A stretch of DNA of 64,000 bases from CALCKU01 sp964607445 (GTDB lineage Bacteria > Pseudomonadota > Alphaproteobacteria > Caulobacterales > Maricaulaceae). This document shows positions 18,371-26,367 of the stretch, one piece after another (position 1 is the stretch's first letter; each line of letters starts with the position of its first letter). The translations under genes and the position numbers were made by a program. Location of the stretch: positions 37,073-101,072 of the forward strand of contig CAZSKN010000006.1 of assembly GCA_964607445.1 (NCBI GenBank), given 5' to 3'. The notes below the pieces were generated by a model, which had not been told where the DNA came from, made no database searches, and was given only the letters and a program-made list of their open reading frames with translations.

Positions 18371-20806
18371 TCATGGCCTTAGTTTTAGCGCTGATACGTC
18401 TTTTACCACAGGGATGTTTTCATCGGGTTGCAAGGGGTTAAACACATATTCCCCTGTAGACATATTCCCAATAACTGCGCACCATTTGGCCCCTTCAAAA
18501 TCAATATCTTTAGATTTTAAAACCGTGACAACTTCGCATTCATCAATCCATAAAAACGGATCTTTTTTGGGTAAGCGGCCAAACAAATATCCAGCGCGAC
18601 GTTTTGGATTCGGGTGTGTGAAATTAAGACCTTCAATTTCCGAATTTTGCGTAAGGTGTAACACCAAAGGCAATTTTAACCATCGATTCCCGATTTCAAC
18701 CTGCTCACCCTCTGAGTTAAATTTCACAGACTTTTTTATTCTAGGGTAATTCCATAAATATTTTTGCAATTTTTTTCGCATGGCAAAAATGTAACTTTGT
18801 GTTTCGTCGCCAAATTTTTCCAACAAAGTTTCTCCGCTATCCAAAAGGTCTCTGCCAAACCCAAGACCGCCCCCCTTAAAGCCTAAGCGCGCCAAAACCG
18901 TGATCCCGACATCAAATGTTGACGATTTCCGGTCAACCACGCGCGGTGTATGATCAGACGGATCGATAATCATAAACAGATTTCGACGTTCTTTGGTTTC
19001 CAATAGGTCAGTAACACTATTTCTATGCGCAAGATGATCCGACATCACGACGATTAACGTATTATCAGCCTGCGGGCTGTTTTGAATTTTTGTAACGAAA
19101 TCTGTAATAAGCACATCCGCGCATTTGACAGAATTAAGAAGCTTCACCTTGCCATCCCGATATTTCACATTTTGACATGAAGGTGAAATAAATCCATAAG
19201 GATGATGCGTATCCAAAGTTAATAAAAATAACCCAAAAGGTTTGTCATTTTCCGCCAAAGATAAATACTCGGAATAAGCGTCCAAGAATAAAGTATCATC
19301 ATATAAACCCCAATTATTATAGTACTGAGCTGCAGGGTATTTCGATTTATACTCCGTCTTTCCTACAATTTTATCAAATCCATGCGAGGTTAAAAACTTT
19401 CCCTTCCCGGCGAAATTTACATCCGCCCCTCCTAAAAAACTCAACTCATACCCATTGGTTTTTAAAATATCTCCCATACAGACGGCATTCGGTAGAAACT
19501 GATCAAACTGCCACATTGTGTTCCCATTAGACGGCGCGTACATTGAGGTTCCACATTGCGCACCAATAATGCCTGAAATTGTAAAGTTAGCCCCTATACC
19601 TTGGGATAAATTTGTAAATGCGAGCGACTGCGCCTCCAAGGCCTTGAGCTTGGGTAAAATATCAGGAAATAAGTCCTCATTGAAATAGGTACGTTCGAGA
19701 CTTTCAGCAAAGATAAAAACAATATTTTTTTTATCAGAAATACGTCGATTAACAGGCGTATAATAAAAATCTTGTTCGGATAATTTGTGACTTTTTAATG
19801 TATATTTACTTACTAATTCTATGATGTCTTGTCCAAAAGGATTAATGATAATCGCAAGAATTAAAAACAGATATCCAAACCTGCCAATACGGCTTTTTCG
19901 ATCTGAACGTGAGGCTTGGATTTGAGTCCCAGATGTTTTCGCAGATATTGCTGCGGATTTTGTTTCAGATTTCGTTTCAGGCCAGACTTCAGATCTTGCA
20001 CCTTGAACAGGACGACGAACAAAATGTGTTATTTTTTGCGAAATTTTATGGCGTTTAGGCCCGAGTAAATCGTAAATAAAATACAAGCTGAATAAACTCA
20101 AAGCGACATAGATTACATTATACACGACCAGATGTGTGTAATCTTCTAAACCCGCACCACCTAAACCAATTCTTAAATGGTAAATTACGCTTTCATCAAA
20201 ACCAACACTGGTAAAAAACGCCGAAGTCGCATGTATAGCAACGCCCAATAAATACACGGCGCACAGAGCCAAAATGCCCCACTTCAGCCGATGCGGATTT
20301 GACTGTCTTACGCAACAATACAGACCTAAGATCAGTAAAAGAAAAGACACTAAAATGGCGCCACGGGTTGTCATTATAGCTTGCGAGGCAATCTCCCAAT
20401 TACATTGTGATAAAGCATAGCATAAATTGACAAAATTGGCGGTAATCAGGGCCATAACCGCAAAAGATCCTAAATCTTTTGCATGTTTACCTGTATCAGA
20501 AATTTCTGGAGAAATCCGGTCTATGACAACTTCTACCGCTGTATTTAAAGCTTCAAACCCGAGTAAAACAAGAAAGAGAACAATTGTCGATACTAAAAGA
20601 TATACGGGTACTTTTAAAAAAATCAGCAGGCACAGCACCCAAAAAAAACCGTAAACTTCAAGCCGTGCGGCAAATTCGCTTGAGAGTAAAAACTTAAGCC
20701 CGTCCAAAGAGTATCGGGACGCGTTTTTTACTTGTTGAACGAACTCGGAAATCATTGGCCCACTATAAGAATTTCTACGTATAATCATACTAGAAAACGT
20801 CATCAA
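18371..20806 (-). CDS. opgB: DgkA-OpgB fusion: diacylglycerol kinase plus phosphoglycerol transferase
   Basis: An 811-residue membrane protein. Residues about 28-130 match E. coli DgkA: RYSLDGLKFLLSSE, then FEALNTAVE with E85, N88 and E92, and HAKDLGS with K110 and D111, all catalytic positions kept. Several more helices follow (about 148-250), a variable loop (about 265-305), another helix (309-323) and a large extracytoplasmic alkaline-phosphatase-fold domain. That domain is OpgB-like: FAESLERTYF (E368), FTISGIIGAQCGTS (T409, likely nucleophile), LTLDTHHPYGFIS and SDHLAHRN (D590, H591). OpgB moves phosphoglycerol from phosphatidylglycerol to periplasmic glucan and leaves diacylglycerol; DgkA turns that into phosphatidate. 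The frame opens with TTG; ATGs at 20803, 20788 and 20755 are alternatives, with no clear ribosome site to decide. Confidence 0.85.
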   Translation of the reverse strand: MMTFSSMIIRRNSYSGPMISEFVQQVKNASRYSLDGLKFLLSSEFAARLEVYGFFWVLCLLIFLKVPVYLLVSTIVLFLVLLGFEALNTAVEVVIDRISPEISDTGKHAKDLGSFAVMALITANFVNLCYALSQCNWEIASQAIMTTRGAILVSFLLLILGLYCCVRQSNPHRLKWGILALCAVYLLGVAIHATSAFFTSVGFDESVIYHLRIGLGGAGLEDYTHLVVYNVIYVALSLFSLYFIYDLLGPKRHKISQKITHFVRRPVQGARSEVWPETKSETKSAAISAKTSGTQIQASRSDRKSRIGRFGYLFLILAIIINPFGQDIIELVSKYTLKSHKLSEQDFYYTPVNRRISDKKNIVFIFAESLERTYFNEDLFPDILPKLKALEAQSLAFTNLSQGIGANFTISGIIGAQCGTSMYAPSNGNTMWQFDQFLPNAVCMGDILKTNGYELSFLGGADVNFAGKGKFLTSHGFDKIVGKTEYKSKYPAAQYYNNWGLYDDTLFLDAYSEYLSLAENDKPFGLFLLTLDTHHPYGFISPSCQNVKYRDGKVKLLNSVKCADVLITDFVTKIQNSPQADNTLIVVMSDHLAHRNSVTDLLETKERRNLFMIIDPSDHTPRVVDRKSSTFDVGITVLARLGFKGGGLGFGRDLLDSGETLLEKFGDETQSYIFAMRKKLQKYLWNYPRIKKSVKFNSEGEQVEIGNRWLKLPLVLHLTQNSEIEGLNFTHPNPKRRAGYLFGRLPKKDPFLWIDECEVVTVLKSKDIDFEGAKWCAVIGNMSTGEYVFNPLQPDENIPVVKDVSALKLRP

Positions 20807-20948
20807 AACAATCTGTAAATAATTTAATGCCCTGCTCTCGATTTAGCATTTTGACGGGCACTACTTTTCATATTCGAAACACAAGAAAAAACGCATAGCC
20901 TATTCGCTTTTCACATAGGTTGAAATATGCCACTGTATGCACACAAGC

Positions 20949-20954
20949 TATAAT
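20949..20954 (+). promoter_or_regulatory. Possible -10 box upstream of crtE
   Basis: A perfect TATAAT lies 35 bases before the crtE start. A TTGAAA is present upstream at 20920-20925 but the 23-base spacing is too long, so the -35 element is not convincing. This may be the promoter of the forward carotenoid operon. Confidence 0.3.
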
Positions 20955-20989
20955 AAGTGACTCATCATAGAGATTGTAAAGACTAGGCT

Positions 20990-21964
20990 ATGACATTACC
21001 TCAGCGCCCCGAACCGTCACACAAGCCGACGGACACACCGGTAAAAACGCCCTCATCGCTCCACGCCTTAAATATAGGGTTGAATGAAATTAAAGCTGCA
21101 AAGGTTCATATAGAATCTCGGCTCGCAACAATAATTCCGTCAGCCCAAACGTGGCCCATACGCCTGCATACAGCCCAACGCCATGCCTTACTCTCGCCGG
21201 GCAAAAGGTTTCGGCCCTTGCTTTGCATATTTGTCGCTAAAGGTTTAGGCTATGAGGGTCCAGCCCCTATTGATATTGGATGCGTCGCGGAAATGGTGCA
21301 TGCAGCTTCACTAATATTGGACGATTTACCGTGTATGGACGATGCCGATATACGACGTAACCAACCCACAACCCATATCGAATTTGACGAAAGTACAGCT
21401 ATTTTATCGGCCACAGCCCTGCTTAACCGGGCATTTGGGGTTTTAGCCCGGTTAGAAAACATCGGTTCCCAACACCGCATAGAACTGGTTGACCTTTTAT
21501 CTTATGCTGTAGGTTCAAAAGGACTGATTGCCGGGCAAATTGCCGATTTATCAAATACGGATGCAGATGCGAGCCTTGCCGAGGTCGAGCGATTGAATAC
21601 ATTAAAAACAGGGGCATTATTTGACTTTAGCGTCGAGTCAGCGGCCGTAATTGCCGATAGTCTCGCGACACAACGGGCCGCCCTTAAAGATTTTTCCTAT
21701 CATTTAGGTTTAGCCTTTCAATTAATGGATGATGTCAAAGATCAGCTTATGAGTGACACCGAGGCTGAAAAAACGACAGGACGTGATGTCGGCAAAGCGA
21801 CTATACTCGCACTTACAGGCTCAGATGTCGCACAAGATCGTTTAACGGGGTATATTGCCTCAGCCAAGTCAGCACTAGAGCGCGCCTCGCTCAACAATGT
21901 AGCTCAACTTAACGCTATTTTGGATGTGCAGTTTAGTTTTGTGAAACCTGATGGTTCTCCCTAA
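20990..21964 (+). CDS. crtE: Geranylgeranyl diphosphate synthase
   Basis: A 324-residue trans-prenyltransferase. The first aspartate-rich motif is DDLPCMDD (111-118) and the second is LMDDVKD (about 246-251); GKRFRP at about 71-76 binds isopentenyl diphosphate. It extends farnesyl to geranylgeranyl diphosphate, the C20 precursor of phytoene. The spacing in the first motif (DDxxxxD) is that of bacterial type II synthases. The N-terminal 30 residues are proline-rich and variable. The 3' end overlaps the ABC ATPase gene by 14 bases, so the carotenoid and ABC genes are one operon. Farnesyl diphosphate synthase is the alternative, but context favours CrtE. Confidence 0.88.
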   Translation: MTLPQRPEPSHKPTDTPVKTPSSLHALNIGLNEIKAAKVHIESRLATIIPSAQTWPIRLHTAQRHALLSPGKRFRPLLCIFVAKGLGYEGPAPIDIGCVAEMVHAASLILDDLPCMDDADIRRNQPTTHIEFDESTAILSATALLNRAFGVLARLENIGSQHRIELVDLLSYAVGSKGLIAGQIADLSNTDADASLAEVERLNTLKTGALFDFSVESAAVIADSLATQRAALKDFSYHLGLAFQLMDDVKDQLMSDTEAEKTTGRDVGKATILALTGSDVAQDRLTGYIASAKSALERASLNNVAQLNAILDVQFSFVKPDGSP

Positions 21965-22928
21965 TCCACCCCCTCAAAAATCTGTGTTAACTGTCGAGAA
22001 CCTGTCTGTTCACTATGGATCGGCAGTCGCTTTAGATACTGTATCCATGCACATACGCCCGGGTGAAATCGTCGGTCTGATTGGCCCTAATGGAGCTGGA
22101 AAAACAAGTTTCATCAAAGCTTTATGCGGACGCACACATGCAACCGGACATATTAAAATAAATGACATTGATCTCAAGCGCGGTCAAACCCGACAAAACC
22201 TCATTGGTTTAGTCCCCCAAGATATTGGCCTATATGCACATATGACGGCGCAAGAAAACCTGACGGTTTTCGCCAAAATAATGAACATACCAAGAGCGAA
22301 ACGTAAAAAACGGATACTCGCTGCACTACGTGCCGTGGGCATGACGACAAAAACCCATGCGCGCGCCGACACACTCTCGGGAGGGATGAAACGCCGGATT
22401 AATGTGGCCGCCGCCATAATGCACCAACCCAAATTATTAATCTTGGATGAACCCACGGCGGGGGTGGACGTCCCCGCCAGAGATACAATTCACAAACTCG
22501 CTCGTTTATTGGCAAATACAGGAATGGGAATTTTACTTGTCACTCATGAACTCGATCAAGCCGAAGCCTTATGTGATAAAATTTTACTTCTCGCAAAAGG
22601 CAAAAAATTAGGATTCGCAACTCCGCCGCAATTATTATCCCAATGCTTTGGAACCTCGCGTGAAGTGAAAGTCAAATTTTCAATTCAACCTAATCTGAAT
22701 ACTATAAATGCGCTTCACCCTTTCGGCTTTAAGGAAGGCGAGTTACCTACAATTTGGACGACAATGACACAAATCAGCGAAGTGTCGTTTGTCAGCGCCT
22801 TCATGGCTGCCGTTGAAAATGGAGATCAACATATCCGCGAAATTAGCGTGGGGCGTCCTGGCTTGGCGTCTCTCATGTACCGCTTAGAAAAAGATGGGGA
22901 TTTACCTCAACTTACCCATACATGTTAA
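21951..22928 (+). CDS. ABC exporter ATP-binding protein in the carotenoid operon
   Basis: A 325-residue ABC ATPase of the DRA/CcmA-like drug-and-lipid exporter group. Walker A is GPNGAGKTS (45-53), the Q-loop is VPQDIGLY, the signature is LSGGMKRR and Walker B is LLILDEPTAGVD. An extra C-terminal domain of about 90 residues follows, as in ABC-2 exporters. It overlaps crtE by 14 bases and the permease gene by 7, so it is made with both. The partner is the next gene. The substrate is unknown; its place between crtE and crtW suggests a link to carotenoid or another isoprenoid lipid, but this is inference. Confidence 0.88.
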   Translation: MVLPNPPPQKSVLTVENLSVHYGSAVALDTVSMHIRPGEIVGLIGPNGAGKTSFIKALCGRTHATGHIKINDIDLKRGQTRQNLIGLVPQDIGLYAHMTAQENLTVFAKIMNIPRAKRKKRILAALRAVGMTTKTHARADTLSGGMKRRINVAAAIMHQPKLLILDEPTAGVDVPARDTIHKLARLLANTGMGILLVTHELDQAEALCDKILLLAKGKKLGFATPPQLLSQCFGTSREVKVKFSIQPNLNTINALHPFGFKEGELPTIWTTMTQISEVSFVSAFMAAVENGDQHIREISVGRPGLASLMYRLEKDGDLPQLTHTC

Positions 22929-24016
22929 CCGCCGTTTTTAATATAATGTGGTTACGCTTATGGCGTGATAAAGGCGCGCTCATCCTCGCATTTATTCTGC
23001 CGGGCTTTATATTTGCTATTTTCGCAGCTATATTCGCAAACGCGTCGGGAGGAAATTTAGACCTGCGTATCAGCATGGCCCTTGCCAGTAAAAACCCGGC
23101 TATCATCGAGTTTGGAGAGCAATTGCAGGCGCATACCGATTTCACCCTCAGCACACAATCGGACTGGACACAGGAGACAATCAAGACACGGGTTCGCCTT
23201 GGCCAAGACGATGCCGGATTTATATTAACGGAAAACCTTTTCACAACGGACACGCCGTCCATTATCATTATAAAAGACCCTAGCCGTGAGGTTGCAGCAA
23301 CTGTTTTGATGGGCCAATTACGTCAAGCTTTAGTCCGACATGCGGCCCGCCCGGAACAAAATATATTTGCAGAAATTAGTGCGGTTGAAAGCTCAGGAAA
23401 TAACGGACCATCCGATCAATCCGTGACTTATTATATAGGTGCGACCGCTATTTTATTCTTATTATTTTCGGCGATGCAAGGGGCGGCTATTTCGCTTGAT
23501 GAGCGCCGATCCGGTATTTCTGACAGGCTCCTTATCGGCCCGAAAGGCACGCTAGCTATGCTTTTGGGTAAATTTTTATTTCTAAGTTTAATCGGTACGC
23601 TCCAAGCCTTTATCATTCTCGGTGTCGCCCATATCTTCTTTGAGGTTCCGATTGCGAATTCAATCCTACCCCTGAGCCTAGCCTGTCTGGGATCAGCTGC
23701 TCTCGCCTCAGGTATAGCGCTATTAACAGCGAGCCTGTGCGGAAGTACGGCACAAATGAATACGGTATCCACCTTTATTGTTCTTTTATTTTCTGCCATT
23801 GGCGGCTCAATGGTTCCGCGGTTCATGATGCCAGACTGGTTACAATCGCTCGGAAGATTTACGCCTAACAATTGGGCGATTGAGGCGTTCTACGGCATTT
23901 TGGCACGGGGACAAACCCTTACAGATTTGCTAGACGTATGGTATGTGTTATTTGGCGGCGCATTGATTTGTGTTATTATAGCGGCTTTTCTGTCGCACCG
24001 ATTAATGAGGGCTTAG
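22922..24016 (+). CDS. ABC-2 type permease in the carotenoid operon
   Basis: A 364-residue membrane protein of the ABC-2 family: one N-terminal helix (about 17-40), an extracytoplasmic domain of about 140 residues, then five to six C-terminal helices (about 175-360). A conserved ABC-2 segment SLDERRSGISDRLL follows the second helix. The long outer domain is typical of YhhJ/DrrB-like exporters of hydrophobic compounds. The start overlaps the ATPase gene and the stop overlaps the crtW start (TAGTG), locking it into the carotenoid operon. The transported compound is not known. Confidence 0.87.
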   Translation: MLTAVFNIMWLRLWRDKGALILAFILPGFIFAIFAAIFANASGGNLDLRISMALASKNPAIIEFGEQLQAHTDFTLSTQSDWTQETIKTRVRLGQDDAGFILTENLFTTDTPSIIIIKDPSREVAATVLMGQLRQALVRHAARPEQNIFAEISAVESSGNNGPSDQSVTYYIGATAILFLLFSAMQGAAISLDERRSGISDRLLIGPKGTLAMLLGKFLFLSLIGTLQAFIILGVAHIFFEVPIANSILPLSLACLGSAALASGIALLTASLCGSTAQMNTVSTFIVLLFSAIGGSMVPRFMMPDWLQSLGRFTPNNWAIEAFYGILARGQTLTDLLDVWYVLFGGALICVIIAAFLSHRLMRA

Positions 24017-24768
24017 TGTCACGATCGACAGACCATACTCTGCCGTCCACCCCTATAGGGTTAGGGCTGGCCGGAACTTTGATCATCCTCTGGCTGTCGA
24101 CATTATTATATAATCTCTTTATCCATAAGCTGACTGACGCCCCATTATGGCAAACTCTGGGCTTAATTGCGCTTTTAAATTGGCTTTATGTCGGCGCATT
24201 CATAATTGCACATGATACAATGCACGGCTCTTTATGGCCCACTCGTCCACGCGTTAATGCCGTTTTGGGCATATCAATATTGTTCTTATATGCAGGTTTT
24301 AACTGGCGATATATGCGCACGGCCCATCACGCACATCATGACTATCCGGGTACAGATAAAGATCCCGATTTTCATGCCGATAACCCGACCGCCTTCTGGC
24401 CGTGGTATTATAAATTTTTCACGACCTATTTCGGGCTCAAACAGGTTTTCATCCTAGCCGGATTTACAATCCTCTTGATGTCTTTAGGGGCGAATTACGC
24501 CAACACAATTGTCATGTGGGCTCTACCGGCTATTTTATCATCATTGCAACTCTTTTACTTCGGCACCTATTTAACCCACCGCCACTCAACGGCGTTTCCA
24601 GATCATCATAATGCTCGCACAAATGCTTTTCCTGCATGGTTGTCCTTATTAACATGTTTCCACTTTGGTTATCACCACGAACATCACCTCTTCCCCCAAG
24701 AACCGTGGTGGAGATTACCTTATCGTAAACGTCAATATAATATTCAGGAAACGCGGTATGATGGGTAA
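24016..24768 (+). CDS. crtW: Beta-carotene ketolase (CrtW)
   Basis: A 250-residue membrane di-iron oxygenase. The three histidine boxes are HDTMH, HHAHHD and HHEHH, with several hydrophobic helices between them, and the late motif FGTYLTHRHS is typical of bacterial CrtW. It adds 4-keto groups to beta-carotene and zeaxanthin. I choose the GTG at 24016, in frame and overlapping the permease stop; the open frame extends 26 codons upstream into the permease gene, but that part does not look like CrtW. The end overlaps crtZ by 11 bases. Confidence 0.88.
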   Translation: MSRSTDHTLPSTPIGLGLAGTLIILWLSTLLYNLFIHKLTDAPLWQTLGLIALLNWLYVGAFIIAHDTMHGSLWPTRPRVNAVLGISILFLYAGFNWRYMRTAHHAHHDYPGTDKDPDFHADNPTAFWPWYYKFFTTYFGLKQVFILAGFTILLMSLGANYANTIVMWALPAILSSLQLFYFGTYLTHRHSTAFPDHHNARTNAFPAWLSLLTCFHFGYHHEHHLFPQEPWWRLPYRKRQYNIQETRYDG

Positions 24769-25225
24769 TGTAATTATTGTTTTTCTAAGCCTTGTCGGCA
24801 TGGAAGTTTTTGCATTATATTTTCACAAATATTTCATGCATGGACGTGGCTGGAATTGGCATGAAAGCCACCATATCCATACTGACGGCCCATTTGAAAA
24901 AAATGATCTCTATGCCGTGTGTTTTTCCTTTATCGCCGCGGCTCTATTTATAGCAGGGTCTTTATGGTGGATGCCACTCTGGTATATGGCCTTAGGGTTT
25001 ACACTTTATGGCCTGCTTTACGGCTTTGTTCATGATGGCCTTGTGCATCAGCGCTGGCCATTCCAATATGTCCCGAAAAATGGTTATCTTTTCCGCCTTG
25101 TTCTGGCTCACCGCCTTCACCATCACACGACAACGAAAGATGGCGCGGTTAGTTTCGGGTTTTTATGGGCAGAAAAACCGGACGTGCTAAAATCTCGCCT
25201 TAAATCAACTCCACCCGAGTTATAA
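24758..25225 (+). CDS. crtZ: Beta-carotene 3-hydroxylase (CrtZ)
   Basis: A 155-residue membrane non-haem di-iron hydroxylase. The histidine motifs are HKYFMHG, HESHH, HDGLVHQRWPF and HRLHHH, the standard CrtZ set, and the length is normal. It hydroxylates C3 of the beta-ionone rings. With CrtW it gives astaxanthin and intermediates. The start is the ATG at 24758 (or the next ATG, 24761), inside the crtW end; the frame is open further upstream, but those residues overlap crtW and are not CrtZ-like. It converges on crtB with a 28-base gap. Confidence 0.92.
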   Translation: MMGNVIIVFLSLVGMEVFALYFHKYFMHGRGWNWHESHHIHTDGPFEKNDLYAVCFSFIAAALFIAGSLWWMPLWYMALGFTLYGLLYGFVHDGLVHQRWPFQYVPKNGYLFRLVLAHRLHHHTTTKDGAVSFGFLWAEKPDVLKSRLKSTPPEL

Positions 25226-25253
25226 CCAGAATGATAATATCTGTGAATGTATA

Positions 25254-26177
25254 TCAGGGTCGCACATACAATCCGGTACGGTCTATGATTTTTGTAGTCT
25301 TACGAAACATTGCAGGTCTTATAGCCCCTGCTGCCAAAGCCATTTTTCGACCGCTTGACGCGCTCACACGGTTTTCCCATACCATTGGCCCTTCTGCGCG
25401 TAAAGTTTGCCCGATTTCACGGTAAACGGACAGGGCTGCACTTATCGCCCACGCACACCGAAATGGAAGGGATTTAATCCCAACTTTTGCGCTCAGGTAA
25501 TACATATCTGCAATACCGAGTTGTGCGCAGGCCGCTTTGTGCAAGGCAGGCCACACATCGGACGTCAGCATATCGGCGGCTTTAACCGGTGCGCCATTTT
25601 CTATAAGAAGGTCTCGGGGTACAAATACGCGATCAGCTCGCGCATCATCAATCACATCACGCGCAATGTTGGTAAGTTGAAACGCCAGTCCCAAATCAGA
25701 GGCACGGTCAAGTATTGCTGCGTCTCTAACCCCCATAATATTAGCCATCATCACCCCGACAACGCCTGCGACATGATAACTATAATCCAAAATATCATCA
25801 ACAGTCTCATAGATCCTTTCACTCGTATCCATCTCGAACCCCTTAAGCAACTCAAATGGATGTTTATGATCTATATCGTGCGAGTTTATAACCCGCGCCA
25901 GACCTGCAAAAACGGGGTTATCCGTAGGCTTTCCGTTCAATACATCTTCAGTCTGCTGACACAGAAATGCAAGCCGTTCGCTTTGCCCTTCTTTGTAATT
26001 TTCGATTTGTCCATGACCCATTTCCTGACCGTCTATAACGTCGTCACAAAAACGGCACCACGCATACAGCATTGATGCATCATCGCGTAATACAGCCGGG
26101 AGCACACGGCTAGCTAATGCAAAAGACTTAGAACCTCTTTTTATACTTTCATGACCATGGGCGGTGATGGCATCCAT
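25254..26177 (-). CDS. crtB: Phytoene synthase
   Basis: A 307-residue squalene/phytoene synthase. Both aspartate-rich motifs are seen: CRFCDDVIDG (41-50) and QLTNIARDVIDDA (about 167-179). It condenses two geranylgeranyl diphosphates head to head to 15-cis-phytoene, the first committed carotenoid step. A squalene synthase role is unlikely given CrtI and CrtY next door. The ATG follows one base after the stop of the 62-codon ORF, with no strong ribosome site of its own, so it depends on that upstream translation. Last gene of the reverse operon. Confidence 0.92.
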   Translation of the reverse strand: MDAITAHGHESIKRGSKSFALASRVLPAVLRDDASMLYAWCRFCDDVIDGQEMGHGQIENYKEGQSERLAFLCQQTEDVLNGKPTDNPVFAGLARVINSHDIDHKHPFELLKGFEMDTSERIYETVDDILDYSYHVAGVVGVMMANIMGVRDAAILDRASDLGLAFQLTNIARDVIDDARADRVFVPRDLLIENGAPVKAADMLTSDVWPALHKAACAQLGIADMYYLSAKVGIKSLPFRCAWAISAALSVYREIGQTLRAEGPMVWENRVSASSGRKMALAAGAIRPAMFRKTTKIIDRTGLYVRP

Positions 26178-26178
26178 A

Positions 26179-26367
26179 TTAAGATTTCATACCGTTAAAA
26201 TAATTTATCTTGCCCAAAAGCGCGCCATTCTGACGTAAATTTATGGGCACGCACATATCAACTTCATACTTTTGGGCGATCCTTGCACCTTTGCGTAAAA
26301 CATGTTCGAAATTATCCAGCAATTGAGGCATAGTTCTCACCGCGTTTGACATAGAAAAACTGGGCAT
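26179..26367 (-). CDS. Uncharacterised 62-residue protein between crtI and crtB
   Basis: This ORF exactly fills the space between crtI and crtB: its ATG follows the crtI stop directly and crtB starts one base after its stop. A clear AAGGA ribosome site lies in the crtI end, 5 bases before the ATG. The product is soluble and probably helical, with a central LLDNFEHVLRKGARIAQKYE stretch and one Cys. I do not recognise the family. It may be a small partner of the carotenoid enzymes or just a coupling cistron that delivers ribosomes to crtB. Confidence 0.6.
   Translation of the reverse strand: MPSFSMSNAVRTMPQLLDNFEHVLRKGARIAQKYEVDMCVPINLRQNGALLGKINYFNGMKS

Noticed and set aside
23431..23871. 146-codon reverse frame in the ABC permease gene
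   Set aside because: Antisense to a good membrane protein; no ribosome site or family.
25407..26075. 222-codon open frame antisense to crtB
   Set aside because: It lies wholly within crtB, reads as Cys/His/Arg-rich low-sense protein and has no ribosome site or family motif.
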